A stretch of 64,000 nt of DNA from Wuchereria bancrofti (taxonomy: Eukaryota > Nematoda > Chromadorea > Rhabditida > Onchocercidae): positions 6,510,495 to 6,574,494 of the forward strand of contig SSBO01000003.1 in the NCBI GenBank assembly GCA_005281725.1, written 5' to 3'. Below are positions 53,501 to 64,000 of the stretch, piece after piece (the stretch's first letter is position 1; the number at the start of each line of letters is the position of its first letter). Both the position numbers and the translations under genes were made by a program. The notes below the pieces were generated by a model, which searched no databases, had not been told where the DNA came from, and saw nothing but the letters and a program-made list of their open reading frames with translations.

Positions 53501-56500
53501 GACAAATGTCTTTGTTCTATTCTTATTTTCGGTATTTCGAGAGTGTGAAGATACCCTGATTAGAAAATTAAGAGTTTTGAGAAAGAATAGTCTATGTTAA
53601 TGTAGAATATATTATATTTTAAACCCTGGAGCGCAAAAGGACTCAAGTTTCTCGGGGAACGAATCCTCTTCGGAGATTTCTCTGTATATCAGATCTGTCT
53701 GCTTCAGGAATGCTAACAAGTGCTTGTTACCGGGAGTGCTCCCTCTAATATTCGCTGTGGTTTCATTACTGAAATTATAAGAAATCTTTGCTGAGACACT
53801 AAAAAATAATTATTTTTTGAGATTTTAAAAAGTTTTTTTCCGAATAGTGAAAATTAATTTTTCTTGCAATTAGCACTCACATTAACTTTTCTTAATAATG
53901 TTGCATACGGATGTCTATTTGGAAGTAAGTTAAAGGTAGTCAAGTATAAACATTTTATCAGGCCTATAATGTTACTGCAAAATACGAAAATTCCAGAAGG
54001 ATATTTCCGTATTATTCCGATTAGTGACTTTAATCGACCTTAACCAAAGCCAATATAAACAATATCCCAACTTTTACGATTGATTATTTGTTCACTCTCC
54101 AGTTCTAATACTCAGTAATTTCAATTATAAGAACCAAAAATTTTCACTTATTGCATTGTAACGAAATTTCTTCCATTTCTTTCACTATCTGATAATACAA
54201 ATTTCTGAAGTTTCGTGTACTTGCCATCCTTGAAAACTACTTCTGTTATTTCTCACCGAAAGAAATTGGTTTTTTTTTTATTTTCAGCTTTTGCAAGCTC
54301 TCAAAATTTTACACCTCAGCCATTATCTCTTTGACTTCATGCTTTTCAACTGCCATTTTCATATTATAGTTTAGGTCATATATTAGTAAACAGCATATAA
54401 AAAAGTAATTTAGTCGTGAAAGTATTTGGAGATGTCCCATTTAGATGAATAGGTAATGTTAATAAACAACTTGTTCACTTGTAGAATTCATTATTTTAAG
54501 CTATGATATGATAGTGAATTTTTTGATGAATGAAATTAACAAGTTTTTAAATACAATGTTAGTATGAAACGCTCCATTATTTTGAAATGAATAGGGCGTT
54601 GAAAAGTGAAAATTTTCTGAGAAAAGATTTTGAAATTTTCAACTAAAAAAAAGTAATTATACATCACATTCGTGTTGAGATGTAAAATGTCATTTGTAGT
54701 AAAAAGTAAAATGCTTTGGTTTGAAAGAAATTTATTATACCTGCATTGTTATAATTCTTCACTTTTGAAATATGAAGTCATAGCATTGACAAGATATTTG
54801 ACTTCAAGCATTTAACAAATTAACTAAACTAACAATCTTTCGAGATAACCAAATGAAAAAAGGAAGATGAGAAAGCATGTCAAAATGATTTTCGAAACTT
54901 TCAACAGTATTTTAAAATACTTTGATCAGTCTTCTAAATTAGACGAACCTAATTAGAAATAATTTGTTGACGAACAATTTTACTTCCTATGCTCATTATT
55001 GATTCAGAATAAGCGTATATATACAAACATATTTAGGAAAAGATTTAAAACAGGAAAGTGTTTATTAGGAATCAGTAACAGGGAAAAATGTTCGTCATGC
55101 AGCGTTTTTGTTTCCGTTAGCTATTTTAATACTGTTAAAATAGAAAATATATCATTACCACGCAGCAAACGGTTTCTATAATTCTTTACTTTTGAAATAT
55201 TAAATACTCGAAGTGTCATTACGAGCATTTAACGAACCGACTAAAGCTGACGACCCAATTAGTCATATGCAGAAGTTGTTAATATGGTAAAAATTTTTTT
55301 TTTCTACTAATTTTTTTAAATGAAGTTACGAGGTTTTCATCTTAATTTTTTTTTACTTTCTTTCGAAATATTATTTTTTTGCATCATTTTCTATTAATTT
55401 TTGATAAGATATTTTTTTCGAAAATTTCTCACCTCTTATAGTTTTATTCAGCTTTTCTTGTTTATCCAATTCTTATTCCACAGTTTTTTTTTTTTTTTTT
55501 TTTGGAAATTACTTTGTAGAAAAATTGAGAAGTAAAAATTTGATAAGCAAATAAATGGAAAAAGTTCAAAATCTCTCCGTTAGCAAGTGCATTGGAAATG
55601 GTTGAAAGATTTAATAACTAAAAAATTGGCCAACCGATAATCAATTCTCAATTGTATTGCTCAGAAAAATCCCAGAAGATTCGGTGCAGAATATTAAACC
55701 GGTAAATTTTCAATGAGAAATTGATAAGAAAACGTATTGGAATGGGAATAGAAAAGAAAAAGCTACTTCTGAGCTAAAAGAGATGTTAAAAGTACGATGA
55801 TTAGAATTTCATCCTCTCCTCCATTTAATTTATTTATTTCTAATGTCACATTCTATCTTAATTTATAGAGAGCAGATATCCCATGATACACTCATACATA
55901 CACTACTCATTCTTTGATATTACTCTTAACTACTGCAAGATACATTTTCCTTTTGTTATCATTATGCTTAATTAATGATTCATATGATAGGTAGTGATGA
56001 TATAGTAAAGCATCCTATACTTCAATGCTAATATTCAGTAAATATAAGTCAAAATCGTCGATTAAACTTTAGCCAATAGCTTAGGCAATTCAACTAATGA
56101 AATTATCTATTCATTAGCATTATTTACTCACTATTACAATCTCACCAATATATTAGTAGTAACAATAGGTGAGTGTTACTATTGAGTATATATATAACTT
56201 TTATTTGGGGGATATGACTCAGTAACAGCTTACTGGACTGAAAAGGATTGGTGTTCACACAGTGATTTAGTTGAAATATGAAACCGTCGTCGTCATTAAA
56301 GCTTAAGAGTAAAAAGAAATTAATGAAATAAATGGAAAGCTTAAAATAGCTTTTTTCACCATAATAGCAATGTTCTATTACTTAATGATGCCATTTTAAG
56401 AAAAACGATTTAATGTTGTCTAGAAAAAGGATTGCATGAGAAGAAATAATCAAGGTAATAAGGGATTGTAAGCTATGCTTCATAAAATGTCTTTTTCCGC

Positions 56501-59500
56501 CTCTCTTCTGCTCATTCTCCTTACTCTGCATAATGCTCTAAAAAGGTGGGATTAAAGAAAGCATTTGAGGGACAGTTACTAATTAATCATACCATTACCA
56601 TATACTTATCTTTCCTCTTAAGTTCACAGCATACTTTAGTCATTGTTTCTTTGCTCACAATGAGCTTTTTTAAACAATAATTTTATATTTTAGCAATTAT
56701 TTTTGTTTGATTAATTAATTCCTATTCTATTTATATTAATTGCGATGAACCAATTTTTCATTGAATAATCCTTTCCACAAAGACGGAACACATTAAGGGA
56801 GATAGGGTGTTTCTGAAAACACAGATATAAATGATAAAGCATGATAGAGAGATTCTCTCTTGTTTTCTCTTAAATTCGTCCCTGTTAAGGGCATAAATTA
56901 TTTGACTTCTTCTGTATTAAGACTGATGTATTAATTTAGATTTAAAAAACTGAAGCAAGATTAATGTATTTCTTGTAGATTTTAATAGATACGGTGGAGT
57001 TAATTTTCAGTATTTTATAATAAAGTATCAAAAATTCACGGGTAAGACATATTTTTAAAAGTTCGATTGAATTTGGAAATTCAAATTTCAGCACCGGGGA
57101 ACGAAAGGTATGATTCCATGGTTGATGACTGCCTGTTTCTACCCTTGCATTATAGGTCCCGATTTCTGGGGCCTTGTCAACAAGCATTGGCGAATGTGTA
57201 CAACAGGGCAACTACAATCACCGATCAATGTAGATCCGTCGGTGCTACTATACGATCCTGGTCTACTACCTCTTGATATTAATAAACACCAGGTACACTC
57301 ACGTTATTTCATAACTCCATTTATATAATCTACTTTATTCAACTCTTGATTGATCTAAAGCATAAATAGTCATTCGTGTAATAATTCTTCTAGCTTATCT
57401 GTTTTGCATAGCTGATATTAAATGATCACTGATACTATCATAGGATTATTAGAAGAGTTTTGTTGATAAAAAGGCTATTTTCACAGAATTATTGCGATTA
57501 CTTTTTATCATGTTATACAATATACTAAAAAATTTATTTCAATTCAAGGTGCAAGCAACACTGGAAAATATGGGTCAACTACCATTGGTCACTATCAATG
57601 ATTCATTGATCGAACAAGGAAATATCAATATCAGCGGTGGTCCTTCATCACCGTATAGGTAAAATGACAGAGTTATATTATTTACATTTTTTTTTCTAAA
57701 TGCAAATACTAGAAATTTTATGCATATCATATACTGTAGAAGTATAGTATGCTAACGTATATATCATTCGGAAGTATTGTAATATGCTACTGTATTTCCT
57801 TACAAGGACAGGTACCGATTGCATCATGTTGTGGTACATTTTGGACTAGTAGCCAATGATGAACGAGGCTCAGAGCATACCATCGATCGAGTTCGATTCC
57901 CAGCTGAGGTAACTTTCTTTCACTCTGTATTACTTCTTCCTGCAAAGAAGTAAAACTCTTTAATTCTTAAAGTTAAAGGTGCGAAAATTACCACAAATAC
58001 TTTCAATATGCAAAATGAGAAGCTATGGATAAATGGAAAGAAGTTTTGATTGCTTTTATTGTTTGCATTTGTAAATAGCTGAATGAGTTCTGTAGATTTT
58101 TAGATACAACTACTAGCGTACAATACTGATTTATATGCTAATTTCACGGAAGCAATGTCACAGTCACGTGGTCTTTTGGCAGTCTCAATAATTGTTGATG
58201 TAAGTGTTAACTTCTTTTGTAATTTTGTACACTGTTTTTTGCATCGTAATATTTGTTAACATCGATAACGTATTTTGGAATTCATTTTCGTTATTCGGCT
58301 AATTAAAAATTCTAAATAGTTGCTTGGAAACTTTATTTAAGAACTCCTGAGATTATTATAATTTATTCAAGACTCTCGGAGTCATTATAAATTAAAGGAA
58401 AGTTGTTTCAGCTGGGTACTGTATCAAATACTGAGTTACGAAAATTAACTGTTGCTTCTCAGAGTATTACTTACAAAGGTTTCCATTCCGTTATCCTTAT
58501 AAATATTTTTACAGTACGATATACAACATTACGTTAAAGTAAAGTAATTGCTGGGATGATCGAATAGATATGATACTAATAAAGTTAACATTGTGATGAA
58601 ATAAAAATATGATCAAATCTATTTCAGGCACAAAAACAATACTTAAACGATTCAATGCATATGGACTTCTACCACAAACTCAAGATTATATAACATATGA
58701 GGGGTCACTGACATTTCCAGGTTGCTTTGAAACAGTTACCTGGGTTATCATGAATAATCCCATTTATATCACCAAAGAAGATGTACGATTTTTTTTTCTA
58801 ATTTTTTAAAAGTATATTTGGCTTAATCTTGCCTTTTCTTTTTTTATGAAATACATACGGAACGAAAAAAACTAGGAAAACTGAAGAAGGAAAGTAAACA
58901 AACGGAAACTTAATTACATAAAACATAAAGCTTTGAAATGACAGTCTAATTATTTCAAATATTTTTAGCTCCAAATTTGGAATGATCTTCAACAAACTGA
59001 AACCAAGCAGCTTAGTCCAGTTTTGATGTCACCCAATTATCGTCCATTAAAACCTCTTAACGGACGTCTTTTACGCACAAATATTAATATCAAATATAAG
59101 GTGAACCCATTTATTATTATTCACTTCATTCTTCTTGGGAATATATTTCAAGGCTATTTAAAATTTGAATTAAAATAAGTAAATTGGAATTTAACCTTTG
59201 ATATAAAATTTTTTACAGCAGATTTCCAAACCTAGAATTTGATCTCTTTTTTAGAAGAAAAGCTAGCACAATTTTAAATTTTAACCTGACAAATAAATAG
59301 CTTCAATCTGATTAATGTACATTTAATTACTGGTCTGAGTATGACCGGAAAAGGCATTTTCTTGGAGCAAAATGCTTTTATTATAATGTAGGAAAAAAAT
59401 ATAAATTTTACTTTTTTTATAATAAATTTCCCTTCTTTCCGTTAAGGGACAATTATCTATTTATTTAATTGTTTCCCACTTTAATTTATATTCTTACGTC

Positions 59501-60485
59501 TATTCTCACGCTGTACTCTTAATAGAACTGGCCGAACTGATTGTTTTCCGCACCTCAAACTTGGGTAATTAAACCTTTATTTAGCATAAAACAAATCAAC
59601 ATCATAATAGCGCATTATACATATCGCACAGATGCTACACAGTCATAAAACGCTAAAAATTACCAGAGTGCTGAAACTCCAACCACACTATAAATACACA
59701 ATTGTAAAAAATGATTAATTGCAATTAAGAGATGGTATTGGAGTTAATTGAGACTGAAGATCAAAAAATGTGAATTTGGGAAGAAAGGAGATTTGTTTAA
59801 GGATAAAATCTCTTGTTACAATAGTCTACTACATGCATTTAATTCTCATGTATCTTATACAATATAATGTGTGTAAAGCGAGGTTAATTTATGAACAATG
59901 AGATCCTCATTTATTGCTTCTCCTCGCTTTCCAGCTACACCGTTTGTAACAAAGGGTTATCCGTTTATCAGTTAAAATCCTATGCACGCGTCGTCCTGCG
60001 GCTGTCCTAAGACCACTGTCCCCCAATTCGTCGATCCGTTGTAATATCCATAAAAAGAAATTGCCCTGCTATACCGCTTAGAATGGCTCTTTGTTGAGGT
60101 CAAATATCCATATCGTTAAATTGCATTTTTATTATCTGGTTGCCTGTCAGTTGACTCCTTTGTTAGCGCCTTCCCTTGGTTCTTAGTTACTGCATTAATA
60201 CTTTCGGCCTATTTGCCGACATATAATCCGAACTCATATGACTTCATTTGTGTAAATAAATAATGTACACATTAAAGTAACTGATAAAAATTCAGCAGGA
60301 TTATCACAACAGTAATGTAATTTACTGAAATGAAAAAAAGAAAACGCTTTCAGGCCAAATCACCACAGTCATGTCCGAGTAACTTATATATCGATATGGG
60401 ATACAAAGCAAATCCCAGACGCTCTCTCATGTCTTCAGCAGTTGTGAAACGAAGTTTAAATGATAATAGTTCAGAAGTTTTTTAA
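50518..60485 (+). CDS. Secreted carbonic anhydrase-related protein (CARP X/XI type)
   Basis: Nine exons: 50518-50626, 57156-57292, 57549-57658, 57812-57908, 58104-58199, 58412-58478, 58628-58782, 58969-59100, 60354-60485, giving 344 residues. Exon 1 holds a signal peptide (CWILFISSLVLQS) and the start of the domain, YPWTFDNDLFG. The rest is one alpha-type carbonic anhydrase domain: GPDFWGLVNKHWRMC, GQLQSPINVDPSVLLYDP, HVVVHFG, GSEHTID and GSLTFPGCFETVTW. Relative to human CA II, His96 is kept, but His94 is Val (VVVHFG in place of HFHWG) and His119 is Gln (AEIQ in place of AELH), so zinc hydration activity is not expected. This, the LLYDP segment and the tail CPSNLYIDMGYKANPRR match CA10/CA11 and nematode cah-1/cah-2 proteins, secreted ligands of neural surface proteins in vertebrates. 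N-glycosylation sites include NFT and NIS. Reading past exon 8 instead gives an alternative end 26 codons on. Confidence 0.93.
50627..57155 (+). other. 6.5 kb first intron of the carbonic anhydrase-related gene
   Basis: The exon 1 donor (GGAG|GTATTC) and the exon 2 acceptor (TTATAG) join in phase and restore the domain sequence across the junction. The intron is A/T-rich and I saw no nested gene on either strand. It has long T-runs near 55483-55502. Such long first introns often hold regulatory sites; none can be named here. Confidence 0.7.
59101..60353 (+). other. 1.25 kb last intron with a less A/T-rich core
   Basis: Lies between exons 8 and 9 of the carbonic anhydrase-related gene. The part at about 59.92-60.22 kb is clearly less A/T-rich than its surroundings but carries no convincing open frame or RNA gene. 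Confidence 0.45.
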
Positions 60486-61428
60486 TAACAATCATTATTG
60501 CCACTGGACTTTCATAATTTGGAAGTGTCAGACTGCAAGTTAGCTAGACAAATTCTCTTTCATAGTTCAAGATTTCAAAAATGTGACACTTGTATAAAGC
60601 AATCACTTGCAAAGATATGTCTAAAGAGATGTATTACAAGAGATCAAAGATGAATTTGGCCACTTGAATGTACTTGTTTTGGTTTTATAATATACCGAAA
60701 AGTAATAAGTCAATTTTGTAAACATGACAATTTGAAGAACTGTGAGGGATCTTCAGGAAACTCCGAGTGTTTGTTAAAAGAACAATCAACTTGTTTGGTT
60801 GGTTCTTCTTGGAATTTTTTAACTCACTTTGGTTCTTGGGTCATTACCTCATCATTTTGAAGAGGAAAGAATTAATGTTTTAGATCATCGAACACTCTAC
60901 AGATTGCCGAACGATTCTTGCATTCATGACAGTTAGTGATAATCATTTGATTGGTGATTTAGTTGTGTGCCTTGTTGTGCAGTTTTCTTTTTATTGCAAA
61001 CATAGAAGAATGTGTTATATATGTGATAAATACTGCAATTAACAAAATGTTTGTCACCAGTGATCTGATTATTGAGTCGAATTTAGTCTCGATGACACAA
61101 ACGGGTAAATAAAGTTCGAAATGAAGATTAGACAATCAAGTGAGGCAAAATTTCTCCTCACTCATAGACGGTTATAGTAGCATATATTTCTGACTAATAA
61201 TATATTTCTGAAGTAATACCTTGAAATTTTAAGAAGCTAAAGAAGGAATATGAAATTTGAAGATACAAACTTTAGTTTTTGAATAATAGAATTGTCACAT
61301 CCAGTAATAAATCCATTAAATAAAGATTTAAATAATTTTAAGACTTATTATAGCTTTATGACATCTGCTTTTTTGCGTCCATTTGCAATTGAAACTTATT
61401 CCTGACAATTAGTTGGTGGAAATATAAC
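60486..61428. other. Convergent intergenic region
   Basis: Separates the 3' ends of the carbonic anhydrase-related gene and the hydroxylase, which face each other. It should contain both polyadenylation sites. Nothing else was seen. Confidence 0.5.
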
Positions 61429-63943
61429 TCACTTCTTAGCTATATTTTTGCTCAATGCTTCGACAGCTTCAGTAAACGATGACAGTTCGCCTTTGAAGCG
61501 ATTTAATCCATCCTTCAGATCTTGCATTTCTCTTATAACTTCCACTGATTCCGTATATGGATCATAGGTAACCACAAATGAACGTTGAAAATTTTGCGCG
61601 AAAACTCTAAAATTTACTCGTTTCATTGTGATTTAACAAAGCATAATTGGGAGCTGGAAGGGGCGCACAGAATTTTTCCGAACTACATTTCAGCGCACAG
61701 AATTTTTCTGAACTACATTATCTCCTAAACTATTCTGTTTCATTCCGTCTCTCTTTCGACTTTCTACAATTGTAAATATTTAGTCATAGCTTTAAACAGA
61801 TTAAATATTGCTTAGGAAAATTTTTATGACATGAAATCATGAATGCGTAAACTATGTATAATAAAATCTAAGCTAAAATAGATGACACCTGCAAACTCGG
61901 CAATCGATCCGGTCATACAAGAAATGATGGGACATAAAAATGAAAATCAAGTTAACTTGACTTGACTTCAACTTGACTACTTTTATTAAGTAGTAAAAAG
62001 ACCTATACTAAAACGAAGCAGCAGTGATAACAAAATAAACATTCGAACAGAACCAAATCATCTGGAGAATTTTAATTGGAGAATTATGATTTGATCAATA
62101 GTGGTAGTAGGACAATACCTCAGTTTCGTCACTGCATCGAAGATTGAATCAGCAACAAAGTAAAGTGGTTGATAATCGAAATCTTCATATTTTTGCAGTG
62201 CTGTACGTTGTGGATCGAATGCTTCATGTTGTGGTTTATCCGAACAGGCATGCTAAAATTCATTTTCTTACTTGTTGAATTATTGTGCCATTCTCACTGG
62301 CACTGTTATTATTTAGTTATTATCACTATTAATTATTGTCTTATTATTATTATACCATACTTAAGTTATAATAATCACAACTATTATTAATAATTACTAT
62401 TGTCAAAAGATTTGGTTTTTGTTATTTGAACAATTAATTCTGCTGTGGAATTTTGTGCCATCCTGGAAAATAATGAATGTCGAGTTTGAACATCAACTAT
62501 TCCTATTTACCAAAAGAGATTAGTTTACCAATCAATGCATTCAACGTTGTGTTATTCTAAGGGAAAAACGGAAAATTTTCAAAGCTAACTTCAAATTCAG
62601 AAGTTCTAACATAGAAATTAATCTATTAGTGCACATCATAAGAAAAAACGAACCATAAGTTCACCATATGATGAAAGCAATCCAGCGCCGATAGCTTTTA
62701 GCTGACCATTCTGACGACACAAACCGAATTCAACTGTGAACCAGTACACCTGAGAACGGCTTCATTATGCTTAATATACTATCGCATTGATAATTACAAA
62801 TATAACTATTACGACAAATATTGCAATAAATGTACTGCAAATCAAGCATATATGCAACACAGATTCAAGATATATACTGTAGCAAGCTGTTCAGAGATTC
62901 AAAACATATACTGTAGCAAGCTGTTCAGCAATTCAAAACGTATACTGTATCAAGCTGTTCAGAGATTCAAAACATATACAGTAGCAAGCTGTTCAGGGAT
63001 TCAAAACATATACTGTATCAAGCTGTTCAGAGATTCAAAACATATACTGTAGCAAGTTGTTCGATCTGCTCATCAGTTGCACCCAGTGATAGAAGCCCAA
63101 TCTGCTGAGAGAACTGGGCAATGAGCGGATCAGCAAACATTGGACAATGTCCAATAAATTCATGAATTAAATCGGGTTCTGGGGAATGGTGAGGTGAACC
63201 ATAATGTCGAACGTATATAGTAGTCTGAAAATGAACAACAGCTATTCTAAGGACTTTCAATAGGTTTCAGAAACTAAGCATTGAAAAAAGACTAACTTGG
63301 AAAACTCGGAATGCCAAACTAGCCAGGAAATCACGTGCTGAAAGTAATCCAGCACATGGTCGAAGTGTAAATCCAGTTTTACCTGGAAAGCCAACTGTTA
63401 ATATCTGTTTTTCTTAAATTTTCTCTTTAAATTGAAGTAGGATAGGACATTACATACTTATATAACCTATAGATTGATCTTAATATGAGACAGAGGAGGT
63501 CCTCCAAAAAACTTTGTTTTAATAATTTGTCGTGAAAACAATACAATGAATCTTTTTCTTACTTGGTTTGAAATAACTTTGTCTTTAAGATTTTTTAGGA
63601 AAATGAAAACTCTTAATGGGTTTAATTATAACATTTTAATGGTTTAAAAACGGTGAGAAAAATTGTTAAAAACGATTTAAAAAAAATTCCGTAGCATTAA
63701 ATAAAACAGTTAAAATTAGGGTTTTTAATAATTGTTAAAATTTTACGTTGAAGATATTTATTAATAAGCGATAATTTTGGTATTCGAGTGGGCTCTAGAA
63801 GTCCTTCCAATTCCATTTGTCTAAAATTTTGTTGATACTCGATACAAGTATAAGAAGAATGCAGTGATTTGAGCTTGTTAAAGACAACTTCCCAAGTTTT
63901 GTGCTCTTCCGAACTATATTCAATCTCCGGCAATTTTTCGCCA
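61429..63943 (-). CDS. cat-2: Aromatic amino acid hydroxylase, tyrosine hydroxylase-like; 5' end outside the window
   Basis: Six exons seen, high to low: 63943-63747, 63382-63297, 63224-63048, 62749-62654, 62252-62119, 61606-61429. The N-terminal part lies beyond 64000. These iron- and tetrahydrobiopterin-dependent enzymes hydroxylate Phe, Tyr or Trp. The catalytic core is clear: [43 protein letters not shown], the iron ligands in HEFIGHCP (two His) and FTVEFGL (Glu), [25 protein letters not shown] and [16 protein letters not shown]. The C-terminal helix ([18 protein letters not shown]) is the tetramerisation region. SPHHSPEPD and [10 protein letters not shown] are closer to tyrosine hydroxylase, which makes L-DOPA for dopamine, than to the phenylalanine or tryptophan enzymes, but this is my reading of the family rather than a computed result. 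The intron between 62749 and 63048 contains a tandem array that copies the exon's own donor site. Confidence 0.88.
62863..63066. repeat. 34-base tandem array overlapping an exon-intron boundary
   Basis: Six units with an exact 34-base period begin at 62863, 62897, 62931, 62965, 62999 and 63033, each starting ATTCAAAACATATACTGTAG or a close variant. The last unit straddles the 3' end of the hydroxylase exon that ends at 63048, so the array arose by duplicating the exon end together with its GTATATG donor (read on the - strand). Confidence 0.95.
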
Positions 63944-64000
63944 CTGAAAGGAAATTAGCTTAAAATTTCAGTGAAAAACTGTCACTGATGAATAATCAAA
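63944..64000. other. Intron of the hydroxylase at the window edge
   Basis: On the - strand this ends in the CCTTTCAG acceptor of the 63943 exon. The next exon upstream is outside the window. Confidence 0.6.

Noticed and set aside
53630..53760. Less A/T-rich segment resembling a structured RNA
   Set aside because: No cloverleaf or other fold could be drawn that I would trust.
62852..63052. 66-codon + strand repetitive frame
   Set aside because: Produced by the 34-base tandem array on the strand opposite the hydroxylase gene.

Overview
This window is A/T-rich nuclear DNA from a nematode, most likely a filarial or related clade III species. The reasons are the many small exons with TTTCAG-type acceptors, acceptor-like sites just 5' of start codons (as expected for spliced-leader addition), and a nematode-type gene set. 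The species was not determined. All genes were assembled by hand from splice sites and reading phase. In every complete model except the very uncertain lone ORF at 38.3 kb, exon lengths sum to whole codons.

Layout. 0.3-1.9 kb, + strand: a secreted ML-domain (NPC2-like) lipid-binding protein. 1.9-16 kb: a 14 kb gene desert with simple repeats. 16.1-17.1 kb, + strand: an unrecognised three-exon gene. 19.75-22.04 kb, + strand: Atg3, the E2-like enzyme of autophagy, in eight exons. 25.0-25.75 kb, - strand: a small secreted Cys/Pro/Thr-rich protein. 26.1-27.3 kb, - strand: an unrecognised gene or decaying gene only 54 bases downstream of the next one. 27.4-29.9 kb, - strand: a complete organic solute transporter alpha (OST-alpha) protein. 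32.5-37.2 kb, - strand: a complete Cys-loop ligand-gated channel subunit in 13 exons, closest in pattern to the nematode acetylcholine-gated chloride channel group. 40.3-41.1 kb, - strand: ribosomal protein S23. 50.5-60.5 kb, + strand: a secreted carbonic anhydrase-related protein with a 6.5 kb first intron. 61.4-64 kb, - strand: the 3' portion of an aromatic amino acid hydroxylase, most like tyrosine hydroxylase, running off the right edge.

The genes do not form one pathway. The OST-alpha gene and the unknown gene below it are close enough to be an operon. The channel and the hydroxylase (dopamine synthesis, if it is the tyrosine enzyme) would both act in neurons, and Atg3 and S23 are housekeeping genes.

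Most notable are the unknown gene at 26-27 kb, a 34-base tandem array that has copied a splice donor inside the hydroxylase gene, several introns that fit only with GC donors, a channel pore without the usual anion-selectivity motif, and a carbonic anhydrase fold that has lost two of three zinc ligands.
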